This document shows positions 1 through 8,215 of a DNA stretch of 64,000 nt, piece by piece. The stretch comes from Lysinibacillus sp. OF-1. GTDB lineage: Bacteria; Bacillota; Bacilli; Bacillales_A; Planococcaceae. The stretch is taken from positions 4,340,001 through 4,404,000 of the forward strand of contig NZ_CP102798.1 of assembly GCF_028356935.1 (NCBI RefSeq). The letters run 5' to 3'. Below the pieces are notes generated by a model, which did no database searches, had not been told where the DNA came from, and saw only the letters and a program-made list of their open reading frames with translations. Every line of letters starts with the position of its first letter. Within the stretch, counting starts at the first letter, position 1. Position numbers and translations under genes: made by a program.

Positions 1-1
1 A

Positions 2-376
2 CTTATTGGATTACTATTAATCCAACCGAAATATGCAGTTACGATGACCATTATTATTTGGTTAATAGATATCGTTCCTTTCCTAGGGTCCATTATTATA
101 TTAGCCCCATGGGGACTATACCATCTATTAATGGGAAACACAGCTATCGCTGTAAAATTATTCATCTTAGCTGCTATTTTACTTATTATTCGTCGTGTCG
201 TCGAGCCTAAACTAATGGGCGACCACATTGGCTTATCCACTTTGCCAACATTAATTGCCATGTTCATTGGTCTACAGTTATTTGGTATCATCGGTTTACT
301 CGTTGGCCCATTTGTTATCATTTTCTTTATTGCCTTAAAAGAGACAGGTGTCATTAAGCTAAATTTTAAAATTTAA
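2..376 (+). CDS. AI-2E/YtvI-type membrane permease, C-terminal part
   Basis: This is the 3' end of a gene that begins before the window; the reading frame is open from base 2, so the internal ATG at 44 is not the start. The visible 125 residues are almost entirely hydrophobic, with about four membrane segments, a conserved-looking VEPKLMGDHIGLSTLPTL stretch and a final GPFVIIF segment. These are typical of the AI-2E transporter/PerM family, whose Bacillus member YtvI is a sporulation membrane protein. Function beyond membrane permease is inference. A hairpin and then a bidirectional terminator follow. Confidence 0.75.
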   Translation, partial: LIGLLLIQPKYAVTMTIIIWLIDIVPFLGSIIILAPWGLYHLLMGNTAIAVKLFILAAILLIIRRVVEPKLMGDHIGLSTLPTLIAMFIGLQLFGIIGLLVGPFVIIFFIALKETGVIKLNFKI

Positions 377-440
377 TGCAAAGTCATTACGCTTCGAGCT
401 TACCTCTAATGCTCCTCTTAAACCACTGGAGATGCAAAAT

Positions 441-480
441 AAGTGTTCATCTCTCCTCGACAAAGGAGGTAGATGAACAC
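441..480. terminator. Hairpin after the permease gene
   Basis: GTGTTCATCT at 443-452 pairs with AGATGAACAC at 471-480, extended inward by CTCCT/AGGAG. There is no proper T-tract, so it may be only a stem-loop that protects the 3' end of the permease mRNA. Confidence 0.4.
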
Positions 481-493
481 TAAAGCAAAATAA

Positions 494-538
494 AAAAGGT
501 CATCTTTGTATATTTTTTCTCTACAAAGATGACCTTTT
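494..538. terminator. Bidirectional intrinsic terminator
   Basis: An 18-bp perfect stem (AAAAGGTCATCTTTGTAG and its complement) with A/T tracts on both sides. It can end both the upstream permease transcript (+) and the convergent NlpC/P60 gene (-). Confidence 0.85.
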
Positions 539-570
539 CATCATGTCAATCGTCTATTAAATATAGAGGC

Positions 571-1704
571 TTATTGAATACGACCAAAGCCTACTAAGTA
601 TTGATTCCACCAATCAAGTGATTCAATTACGATACCATTGTTTTGAGCATCGATCATTGTGTTGTTCCCTAAGTAAATACCTACGTGAGCTACACCAGAA
701 CCATAGCTGAAGAATACTAAGTCTCCAACACGTGCTTCACTTGCTGAGATACGTTGAGTTGCTAAATACTGCTGTGATGCTGTACGTGGTAAAGAAACAC
801 CTGCTTGTTTGTATGACCACTGTACAAGACCTGAACAGTCAAAGCCTGTCGATGGGTTACTACCACCCCAGACATATGGACGTCCTAGGAATTGTTTAGC
901 TGTTGAAATAGCATCTCCTGAAGAAGCCGTACCAGCTCCTGAGCCCATAACAATTTTTTGTGGCACGCCGCCATCATTATTTTGAGTTGCTTGTACAACT
1001 GGAGTTGCTGCTTGTAGTGCACGTAAACGGGCTGCTTCTTCTTCAGCTGCTTTACGCTCTGCCTCTAAACGTTCTTCTTCTTGTTTCGTTGCAATTTGAG
1101 CTTTTAATGCAAGTGATTTCGCTTCATTTTCAGCCTTTTTCACTTCCATTTCGCTTTCCTTTTGTTGAAGCTCTTGGAATTGCTTTTGAAGCTCTTTTTG
1201 TTTTTCATCTAATGTAGCTTTTTGTTGCTCTAAGCTTGCTTTATCTGCTTCCTGTTGATCTACCAATTCTTGGTCAGCATCCATTAATGTTTTGACCGCT
1301 ACGACACGATCCATTAAATCGGCAAAGCTTTTTGCTTCAAGAACGACATTTAAATAAACGCCTACAGTATTATCTTGTGCTTGGTATGCAGCCATACGCT
1401 CACTTAAAATTTTAGAACGTTGCTCGATACGTTTTTGTGTTTCAACAATACTAGCATCCACTTCTTTAATATCAGCTTGCACCTGTTTAAATACTTTCAC
1501 CTTTGCGTCGATCTCTTGTTGTAACTTTGTTAATTCTTCTTGTAATTTTTTAACTTGTGCATCAATTTCAGCCTTTTTCTCAATCATTTGTTGAGAAGTT
1601 TCTTCGGCATGTACTTCTGTTGGTTGAATTGTATTAAATAATAAGCCGCCAGCTAGTGCTAATGCTAGCACCATCGACTTACGCCATTTATTGCGCTTAC
1701 CCAC
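571..1704 (-). CDS. Secreted NlpC/P60 D,L-endopeptidase with coiled-coil stalk (CwlO-like)
   Basis: Predicted peptidoglycan hydrolase of 377 aa that cuts stem peptides outside the membrane. Residues 1-33 form a signal peptide (KR-rich start, hydrophobic core, VHA cleavage site). Residues 35-230 are a long Gln/Glu/Lys-rich coiled coil, as in CwlO/PcsB-type hydrolases that are activated through FtsEX. The NlpC/P60 domain fills about 265-377, with catalytic Cys290 (FDCSG) and His340 (VAHVG); the third active-site position lies near MIDAQNNG. The start is GTG at 1704, with AAGGGGA about 10 nt upstream. No ftsEX gene is in view, so the activator is unknown. Confidence 0.88.
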   Translation of the reverse strand: MGKRNKWRKSMVLALALAGGLLFNTIQPTEVHAEETSQQMIEKKAEIDAQVKKLQEELTKLQQEIDAKVKVFKQVQADIKEVDASIVETQKRIEQRSKILSERMAAYQAQDNTVGVYLNVVLEAKSFADLMDRVVAVKTLMDADQELVDQQEADKASLEQQKATLDEKQKELQKQFQELQQKESEMEVKKAENEAKSLALKAQIATKQEEERLEAERKAAEEEAARLRALQAATPVVQATQNNDGGVPQKIVMGSGAGTASSGDAISTAKQFLGRPYVWGGSNPSTGFDCSGLVQWSYKQAGVSLPRTASQQYLATQRISASEARVGDLVFFSYGSGVAHVGIYLGNNTMIDAQNNGIVIESLDWWNQYLVGFGRIQ

Positions 1705-2029
1705 TGATTTTCATTCCCCTTCATCTGTCAATTTCGCTCTAGATATTCTATGTAATCACTTGAACGATTCTATTTTAATCAAATGTTCTTATATTTATTT
1801 TAGCCTTTTAAAGTTTAGCATTTTCGGCATAACTTTTATACTATTTCATGTCTATTTAATACATTAGTAAAACTCGAAATATTTCTGTAATATTCGCAAG
1901 AAAACTACTTTATTCTACAAAACGCCTAATTTATTCTATCTAATGTCGATATTAGCTGATTCAACATTAGACCTACACATCACTTTGTAATGTTTTTGTA
2001 ATATTTTATTCAAATATTTCAATGAAAAA
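1705..2029. other. AT-rich intergenic stretch
   Basis: About 325 bp between the start of the NlpC/P60 gene and the ubiB terminator. It must hold the hydrolase promoter and leader on the minus strand, but I see no convincing consensus boxes, ORF or repeat. Confidence 0.5.
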
Positions 2030-2054
2030 GGTAGGGAATCAATCCCTACCTACT
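2020..2054 (-). terminator. Original ubiB terminator, separated from its gene
   Basis: Read on the minus strand, GGTAGGGA-N5-TCCCTACC is followed by TTTTTCATT, a good intrinsic terminator. The same 25 bp (here 2030-2054) recur at 2534-2558, overlapping the ubiB stop codon, but there without the T-run. The repeat element lies between the two copies. Confidence 0.75.
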
Positions 2055-2533
2055 AATGTTTGAAAAAAAACCACCAATAGAATTTTCGCGAAAAGTGAAA
2101 ATGGATTTCCGTTGCAGGCTACTTGCTTTCCTGTGGGCGAGCGCCGAGCCGCTTCCTCCGCTATCGCTCTGTGCAGGGGCTCGCCTGACTCGCTATCCCA
2201 CGGGAGTCAAGTAGCCTTCCCATAAAAATGTTTCTTTTTAGTTAAGATTTTCCAATAAAGTGAAGGGTATTCACTACTCTTTATGGAGGGGTGTTGTCAC
2301 TCAGCACTTCTCCACATTGAAAATAAGGGCCTCTCCTTTCTCTAAGAAGACAAATAATGGGCTAATTTGTTTACTACGGCTCGTATGAAAGATAAGGAAA
2401 AGACACTTTTGAACATGGTTGATTAGAGCGAACGCAGTGAGTAAAGCGGCTCATAAGACGCCCCATGGAAAAGGCGCTGGCGGAACCCCCCCACCCGTCT
2501 CTGCCGTTGACATCACCTTTTTCAACAACATGA
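2055..2533 (+). repeat. ~480-bp non-coding repeat element, copy 1
   Basis: No ORF of note. It contains a GC-rich hairpin at 2117-2216 (GGCTACTTG pairing with CAAGTAGCC, and CCTGTGGG opposite CCCACGGG), an AT-rich middle (2225-2425) and a second degenerate GC-rich module (2425-2510). It is flanked by a perfect 25-bp direct repeat (2030-2054 and 2534-2558) and its ends are weakly inverted (ATGTTTGAAAAA against ATGTTGTTGAAAAA). A second copy in opposite orientation lies at about 6498-6996. GC-rich intergenic repeats of this look are common in Bacillaceae genomes; I know no settled name for this one. Confidence 0.75.
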
Positions 2534-2553
2534 GGTAGGGAATCAATCCCTAC

Positions 2554-4569
2554 CTACTGCTTCATCGATCTCAGTGCTTGTATAGATAATCTCACTAACA
2601 AAATTGCACATAAAAATAAACCTAAATAAGCGGCTGTGTTTAAATATACCGCATACGAATCATGAATAAATTGTGAGATGGCTAAAAGAGCGACAGATAT
2701 AATGCCAAATGTTATCCCTACTAGAAGCAGAACAAATCGAGAAAACAGATGTGTGATAAAACGTGCATTATGTTCATCCGAGAATATATCATGATGTAAA
2801 ATGATTTTCCCACTTTCAACCCGTTGAATGAGTTGATCTACCCTTCTTGGCATTTTTCGCAAAGTGGGAATCAGCATGGATAGTTCCTCCTGCAGTCGCT
2901 CTTTTGTTGCCATCGGTTCTTTAAATGGCTTTAGGAAAGACGCACGCATATATGTAGCAGAAAAATCCTTTGCCTCTGTAAATATATCGAAACGTTGATC
3001 AATGACCCGTAATGTGCCATCTAGCGTCACCAAGGACCGGAGAGCCAATCCTACAGCAGGATAAAATGCAAGTCCAAAATCTCTTACCACTGTAAAGAGC
3101 GCATGGATCAATTCTTCAGTTGGTATGCGATCAACATAGGAGATTTTTAATAAAATTTGATCGATGGCCTGCTCCATTCTTGCGCGTTCTGCATGATCAG
3201 CATTTTCCACTAATAATGTTAGGCCATCATATAACACGCTTGAATCATTAAGCTGAATGCCCATCAAAAATAGCTTTAAGCCTTCTTGCTGTGTAGCTCC
3301 TAATCGTCCAACGGCTCCAAAATCGAGCAAAACGGGTGTGCCATCCGATTCATCGATATGAATATTACCTGGATGTGGGTCTGCATGAAAAATACCTGAG
3401 AATAGCATTTGCTCAAAGAAAGAATATAATACCGTTTTGGCAAAGTGCCTACGATCAATAGATAAACGTTTGAATTCTGATGCCCCATCCGCCACACTTT
3501 GTCCACGAATATATTCCATCACAATGATATTCTCATTACTATACGCTGTATAAATTTTAGGAATTCGCACCTTATAATCACTTTTGGCTAGCGCATTCTT
3601 TACCTGTAATGTGTTACGCACTTCAATATCTAAATGAATTTCCTCACGTAGTCCATCGGCAAACCCACCCGCTAACTCCCGAAAGCCTAATGACTCTGCC
3701 CAAGTCGATTTTGTTGAAAGCCAATTAGCAAATTCCTCTAAAATTTCAAGATCATCACGCATAATCCCTTTTACTTCTGGGCGCAATAGCTTGACGACAA
3801 CCTCTTCATAATTTTTGAGTCGTGCCTTATGCACTTGGCCAATTGACGCTGCTGCAATGGGCTCCATTTGAAAATGACTAAAGATTTCATCCATAGGTTG
3901 TGGAAGTGAACCCTCTAAAATTTGTGTAACTTGCTCTGCTGGTAAAGGCTTCACACTATGTTGCAATCTTTCTAACTCATCAATAAAAATAGGTGAAAAT
4001 AATTCTTTACGTGTAGAGAGGACCTGTCCAAATTTAATAAAAATCCCACCACACTGCTCTAAAGTTGCTCGTAGTGCAATCGCAAGCTCTTTTTCATTTT
4101 CCCGCTGCCTTGCATATTTAATTGTTTGCACAACACCGTTTGTAACAGCAATTTTTAACACCTGTCGCAAACGTTTCTGCTGTCGCCAATAGCTTCGCAG
4201 ACGCAATAGCAAGGACTTTTGACCGTTACGACGATCTCCAGCCGTAATACCGCTTGGATCAAATAACTCAAAAACCAAATAAAGCAACATCGAGATAAGT
4301 AGCATACTACCAATCCAAATAAGTGTGCTAACCTCTGTCACTGTCTGCATCATTGTTTCAGACAAAAAATCTGTATGGCGTAAATAAGAATACCAGTAAA
4401 CAAAAGAGGTTAGTGTCACACTAATGACGACCGATAGCACTCTGCGAACAAAATTAATATTTGAACCAATTAATCGTCCGCTCACAATATAAATCAAACC
4501 CGATACAATGAGGATTTGAATTAAAAATTTCAAAAAAATCAACAGTGTCACCCCCTGTGTCATTTCCAA
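2554..4569 (-). CDS. UbiB/ABC1-family atypical protein kinase-like membrane protein
   Basis: 671-aa UbiB/ADCK-family protein; relatives are ATPases that support quinone or lipid metabolism at the membrane. Signature elements are the KxGQ motif KFGQ (179-182), the A-rich loop ASIGQVHKA (241-249), invariant Lys260 in VVVKLLRP, the HADPHPGN catalytic loop (395-402) and DFG (416-418). Hydrophobic segments near 7-30, 40-60, 80-100 and 625-670 anchor it, which is more than E. coli UbiB has. The ATG at 4569 has only a weak RBS; TTG at 4542 sits behind AGGGGGTGA and is a serious alternative (662 aa). The true substrate is unknown. Confidence 0.85.
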   Translation of the reverse strand: MEMTQGVTLLIFLKFLIQILIVSGLIYIVSGRLIGSNINFVRRVLSVVISVTLTSFVYWYSYLRHTDFLSETMMQTVTEVSTLIWIGSMLLISMLLYLVFELFDPSGITAGDRRNGQKSLLLRLRSYWRQQKRLRQVLKIAVTNGVVQTIKYARQRENEKELAIALRATLEQCGGIFIKFGQVLSTRKELFSPIFIDELERLQHSVKPLPAEQVTQILEGSLPQPMDEIFSHFQMEPIAAASIGQVHKARLKNYEEVVVKLLRPEVKGIMRDDLEILEEFANWLSTKSTWAESLGFRELAGGFADGLREEIHLDIEVRNTLQVKNALAKSDYKVRIPKIYTAYSNENIIVMEYIRGQSVADGASEFKRLSIDRRHFAKTVLYSFFEQMLFSGIFHADPHPGNIHIDESDGTPVLLDFGAVGRLGATQQEGLKLFLMGIQLNDSSVLYDGLTLLVENADHAERARMEQAIDQILLKISYVDRIPTEELIHALFTVVRDFGLAFYPAVGLALRSLVTLDGTLRVIDQRFDIFTEAKDFSATYMRASFLKPFKEPMATKERLQEELSMLIPTLRKMPRRVDQLIQRVESGKIILHHDIFSDEHNARFITHLFSRFVLLLVGITFGIISVALLAISQFIHDSYAVYLNTAAYLGLFLCAILLVRLSIQALRSMKQ

Positions 4570-4652
4570 TTCCTACTACCGCTAGTATAGCAAATTTATG
4601 CCCTAACTTTCTTTCACAAGGAATATCTCTGAAATTTTATAATATGTACTAC

Positions 4653-4681
4653 TTGATAATATACCCTTATAGGTATATTAT
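4653..4681 (+). promoter_or_regulatory. Promoter and CstR-type operator of the CoA-disulfide reductase gene
   Basis: TTGATA (4653-4658), 17-bp spacer, TATTAT (4676-4681). The spacer and -10 are covered by a perfect palindrome with 9-bp arms, TAATATACC (4657-4665) and GGTATATTA (4672-4680), separated by six bases. The core ATACC-N6-GGTAT is the motif that recurs in the cstR island, so persulfide-responsive repression is likely. A weaker site, ATACC-N6-TGTAT, lies at 4752-4767 between promoter and RBS. Confidence 0.75.
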
Positions 4682-4787
4682 TGATTTGTAGTATTCATCC
4701 TATATAAATAATCAATCATTAGAAATTAAACCCTTATTTAATAGCATCTAAATACCCTAATATGTATTTTGAAAAGGAGTGTTTACT

Positions 4788-6482
4788 TTGAGTAAAAAAT
4801 TTATAGTAGTTGGTGGCGTTGCAGGTGGTGCATCAACAGCGGCACGTATACGTCGTCTTGATGAAAAAGCAGAAATTATTATGTTTGAGAAAGGTCCGAA
4901 TGTTTCTTTCTCTAATTGTTCCCTACCGTTCCACTTGAGCGGGATTGTTGAAAATAGCGATAAATTAATCTTAATGACACCTCAAGCCTTTCAAACAAAA
5001 TACAATATTGAAGCTCGTGTTCAACAAGAAGTTATACGTATTAACCGCATGCAAAAAACTGTCACGATTACGGATTTGAAAACTGGTGTTGATTATGAGG
5101 AAAGTTACGATACGTTAGTTCTGTCGCCTGGTGCAAGTCCTATCGTTCCAAACTTAGAAGGTATTCATTCTGAACATGTCTTTACTATTCGAAATGTGGT
5201 GGATATTGACCGTTTAAACCGTTATCTACAAACGGATAATGTGCAAGATATTGCTGTAATTGGCGGAGGCTTCATTGGTGTAGAGGTAGCAGAAAATCTA
5301 AAGCTTGCAGGCTTTAATGTATCACTAGTCGAATTCGGTCAACAAATTATGGCACCGTTCGATTATGACATGGCTCAAATATTACACAAGGAAATGGCTG
5401 ACAAAGGGGTTCAAGTCATTGTGAACGACGGCCTCGCACAAGTTGCACCCGATTATGTGGTATTAAATTCAGGCAAGCAATTAAAAGCACAAGCAGTTGT
5501 ATTAGCCATTGGTGTTCGCCCTGAAACCAAATTAGCTAAAGAAGCTGGGCTAGCTATTGGTGAACTAGGGGGTATCCGAGTGGACGCTAATTATGTGACA
5601 TCTGACCCTTCCATCTATGCTGTAGGAGATGCTATTGAAGTATTCCATCAGCTTACTCATAAACAAACGCGTCTAGCTTTAGCTGGTCCTGCTCAACGAC
5701 AAGCACGCGCCGCAGCTAACCATATGTATAGTATCCCACAGCATAACAAAGGGGTTATTGGTTCTTCGAGCGTACAAATCTTCGACCTTGTATGTGCTGC
5801 AACAGGTTTGAACGAAAAAACAGCTCTAGCAAATGGCTTTCAAGCAAAAAGTGTTTATTTAATTGCACCAGACAAAGTAGGATTAATGCCAAATAGTAAT
5901 CCGCTTCACTTTAAACTCATTTACGAAACACCAACTGGAAAGGTTCTTGGTGCACAGGCGGTTGGTAAAGGGAATGCAGATAAACGAATAGACGTTATAG
6001 CCACTCTTATCACAATGGGCGGTACTTTAGAAGATTTGAAGGAACTAGAATTATCCTATTCTCCAATGTTTAGCACTGCACGTGATATTGTAAATTTGGC
6101 AGCACTTGTAGCACAAAACCAATTACACGGGAACTTCAAACAAATAAAAGTGGATGAAGTTAGGCCACTCATTGAAAAGCAAGCCTTTTTCTTAGATGTA
6201 CGTGAAAAGAACGAATTCGAATCTGGTCATCTCATTGGCGCCCACCATATACCTTTAAGCGAACTTCGAGAACGAATGAATGAGATACCAAAGGATCAGC
6301 CTGTTTATGTACATTGCCGATCTGGTCAACGAAGTTATAACGCGGTTATGACTCTACAAAATAATGGCTATTCTAATGTCATGAATGTCAGTGGATCATT
6401 CCTTGGTATTTGCTTATATGAATACTTTACAGATATAACAACTAACAGGGAAAAAATTGTAACTACCTATAACTTTAACTAA
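4788..6482 (+). CDS. CoA-disulfide/persulfide reductase with C-terminal rhodanese domain
   Basis: 564-aa FAD enzyme reducing CoA disulfides or persulfides with NAD(P)H. N-terminal dinucleotide fold GGVAGG (9-14), the single redox cysteine of CoA-disulfide reductases (Cys44 in SNCSLPFH), second fold IGGGFIGVE, FAD motif YAVGDAIE, then a rhodanese domain from about 460 with active loop HCRSGQRS. Reductase-rhodanese fusions are known to act on CoA or polysulfide sulfur. The start is TTG at 4788: AAGGAG at 4774-4779 is spaced correctly for it, whereas the GTG at 4779 overlaps the RBS. It is transcribed away from the sulfur island but shares its operator motif. Confidence 0.9.
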   Translation: MSKKFIVVGGVAGGASTAARIRRLDEKAEIIMFEKGPNVSFSNCSLPFHLSGIVENSDKLILMTPQAFQTKYNIEARVQQEVIRINRMQKTVTITDLKTGVDYEESYDTLVLSPGASPIVPNLEGIHSEHVFTIRNVVDIDRLNRYLQTDNVQDIAVIGGGFIGVEVAENLKLAGFNVSLVEFGQQIMAPFDYDMAQILHKEMADKGVQVIVNDGLAQVAPDYVVLNSGKQLKAQAVVLAIGVRPETKLAKEAGLAIGELGGIRVDANYVTSDPSIYAVGDAIEVFHQLTHKQTRLALAGPAQRQARAAANHMYSIPQHNKGVIGSSSVQIFDLVCAATGLNEKTALANGFQAKSVYLIAPDKVGLMPNSNPLHFKLIYETPTGKVLGAQAVGKGNADKRIDVIATLITMGGTLEDLKELELSYSPMFSTARDIVNLAALVAQNQLHGNFKQIKVDEVRPLIEKQAFFLDVREKNEFESGHLIGAHHIPLSELRERMNEIPKDQPVYVHCRSGQRSYNAVMTLQNNGYSNVMNVSGSFLGICLYEYFTDITTNREKIVTTYNFN

Positions 6483-6497
6483 TCTAAAAGGGATGCG

Positions 6498-6996
6498 GTG
6501 ATGTCAATGGGAGAAGCAGCTATTTTGAAAGGTAAGGGGTTGATTTCCGTTCCGTCAGTGTCCTTTCCAAAGGGGGGCGTCCGATGAGCCGCTTCACTCA
6601 CTGCATTCGCTCCAAGGTCTCATCTGTGACGCTGGCTCCACTCCAATCAACCATGTGCAAAAGTGTCTTTTCCTTATCTTTCATACGAGCCGTAGTGAAC
6701 AAATTAACCCATTATTTGTCTGATTAGAGAAAGGAAAGGCTCCTATTTTCAATATAGAGAAGTGATGAGTGACAACATCTCTCCATAAAGAGTAGTGAAT
6801 ACCCTTCACTTTATTGGAAAACCTTTACTAAATTTATGGGTTGGAGTGGAAGGCTACTTGACTCCCGTGGGATAGCGAGACAGGCGAGCCTCTAAAAGAG
6901 GAAGCGGCTCGGCGCTCGCCCACAGGAAAGCAAGTAGCCTGCAACGGAAATCCATTTTCACCTTTCGCAAAAATTCTATGGATGGTTTTGTTTTAC
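6498..6996 (-). repeat. ~480-bp non-coding repeat element, copy 2 (inverted)
   Basis: Reverse-complement copy of 2055-2533. The two share long, nearly identical runs, for example around CAATAAAGTGAAGGGTATTC and GATAAGGAAAAGACACTTTT. The GC-rich hairpin is at 6852-6940 with a shorter loop than copy 1, and the second GC-rich module (6540-6656) is more complete here. I see no flanking direct repeat at this copy. It separates the CoA-disulfide reductase gene from the TsdA-like gene; short ORFs inside it are repeat sequence, not genes. Confidence 0.75.
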
Positions 6997-6999
6997 AAC

Positions 7000-7036
7000 A
7001 CAATAAGGAATGCTGTTTAACAGCATCCCTTATTGT
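7000..7036 (-). terminator. Hairpin after the tsdA-like gene
   Basis: AATAAGG-ATGCTG and its complement form a 14-bp, once-interrupted stem directly after the stop codon. The minus-strand 3' flank (GTGTTGTAAAACAAAACC) is not T-rich, so termination may be weak. Confidence 0.5.
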
Positions 7037-7986
7037 TAATTTGTTGACAGTACTTTTTCCCAATCAATCGTACCGTTTTTAATTTGTTCACGTTTTTCTT
7101 TATCCATAATGTCATTTGGACGTCCGCCTTTTGGCCAGTCTTTATCATGGTTTGCCCATTCTGGACGATCTTGCGATAAAATAAAGGCAGCTAAATCAGA
7201 AGCTTCCTGGTCAGTTAAAGTACCCGCCGCACCTATCGGCATATTATTTTGAATATAACCTGCCATCTTCGACATACGCGCCATGCCAGCTCCATCATTA
7301 AAGGAATTTCCCCCCCATAACGCTGGACCAGTATTGGCATCAGTACCAGATCCGTCAGCAGCATGACAAGCAATACAAGACTGTGCATAAAGCTCCTCGC
7401 CATCAGCAACATTTGGAATCGGAACATTCTTCATATCACTAGTGCCTGCCCATTCACGTTTTGCACCGATAGGTACACCTTCAGAAATATAAGCAAAATA
7501 CGCCACCATAGCCTCTAGCTCATCACTATTCATTTCAAATTTTTTACCATTCATACTACGAACCATACAACCATTAATACGTTCTTCAATCGTAACTATA
7601 CTACCTGAGCGTCCGATATATTGTGGATAATTTGCCATTACTCCCACTAACGACGATGTTTGCTCATCATAGCCTGCACCTGCGTGGCAACTTGTGCAAG
7701 ATAATTGGTTTCCTACATATTCATCTGCCGCTACATGCGTGTTATTGACAAGCTCATAACCGTATAAGATTGCCTCTTTCATAGGTCCATCTGGTACTTC
7801 TTCAATACTTGGCGGAGCATAGACCACTGACTGAGCAGCTGCTGTTGTTGGTAATTGCGTCTGCACTGTCGCTTCTTGCTCGCCAACATTCGAATCAACT
7901 GATATTTTATCGCTGACAATTGTTCCAACAAAAATTGCGCCTGCTAACAGTACTGTCCCTGCTACTCCTGCTACTATAGGTTTCAT
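7036..7986 (-). CDS. tsdA: Dihaem cytochrome c, thiosulfate dehydrogenase TsdA-like
   Basis: 316 aa, exported by an N-terminal membrane anchor (residues 3-24). Two c-haem sites are visible: C97-x2-C100-H101 and C204-x2-C207-H208. The stretch ERINGCMVRSMNG places Cys140 exactly 43 residues after the first haem cysteine, the position of the axial Cys ligand in characterised TsdA; Met249 (NNMPIG) suits the second haem. TsdA links thiosulfate and tetrathionate. Its place at the edge of the sulfur island supports this role, though direction and electron partner are unknown. A Crp/Fnr-type palindrome lies upstream. Confidence 0.82.
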   Translation of the reverse strand: MKPIVAGVAGTVLLAGAIFVGTIVSDKISVDSNVGEQEATVQTQLPTTAAAQSVVYAPPSIEEVPDGPMKEAILYGYELVNNTHVAADEYVGNQLSCTSCHAGAGYDEQTSSLVGVMANYPQYIGRSGSIVTIEERINGCMVRSMNGKKFEMNSDELEAMVAYFAYISEGVPIGAKREWAGTSDMKNVPIPNVADGEELYAQSCIACHAADGSGTDANTGPALWGGNSFNDGAGMARMSKMAGYIQNNMPIGAAGTLTDQEASDLAAFILSQDRPEWANHDKDWPKGGRPNDIMDKEKREQIKNGTIDWEKVLSTN

Positions 7987-7991
7987 CTATA

Positions 7992-8062
7992 ATACCCCCC
8001 TTTGTATCCTCTCTTATATTTTAGCAACATAGCAATTAATTGGATGTGATTTTTCTCACATC
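7992..8062 (-). promoter_or_regulatory. tsdA-like upstream region: Crp/Fnr-type box and weak CstR-type site
   Basis: GATGTGA-N6-TCACATC (8043-8062) is a perfect palindrome of the Crp/Fnr class. The likely -10 is TAAAAT (8018-8023 on the minus strand), which puts the box centre near -42, the usual class II activator position. A degenerate ATACC-N6-TGTAT overlaps the RBS at 7992-8007. Which regulator binds is inference. Confidence 0.5.
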
Positions 8063-8176
8063 TCTTTAAAATAGCACCGTTAAGATGATAAAAATGGATA
8101 TATTATACATTTATTTTTGTTCTATAACACAAAAAACTAGACTTAATACCTCTTGTAGTATATTGCTCATTCTGAA

Positions 8177-8215
8177 TAAAAAAATGTCGAGCACCCAAGT
8201 ACTCGACACTTTTTT
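8177..8215 (-). terminator. Intrinsic terminator of the sulfur operon
   Basis: GTGTCGAG and CTCGACAT form a stem followed on the minus strand by a long T-run; it overlaps the last codons of the DsbA-like gene. Confidence 0.85.

Noticed and set aside
960..1217. 85-codon plus-strand ORF inside the NlpC/P60 gene
   Set aside because: It is antisense to the Gln/Glu-rich coiled coil; long Leu runs in the shadow frame arise from that composition, and it has no RBS.
4779..4787. GTG start for the CoA-disulfide reductase
   Set aside because: It overlaps the AAGGAG RBS that is ideally spaced for TTG 4788.
2055..6996. Composite transposon
   Set aside because: The geometry fits, but no transposase gene or recognisable IS is present, so only the repeat pair is annotated.
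6854..7063. 69-codon ORF spanning repeat copy 2
   Set aside because: It translates the GC-rich hairpin of a non-coding repeat and part of the cytochrome gene end; copy 1 does not preserve the frame.
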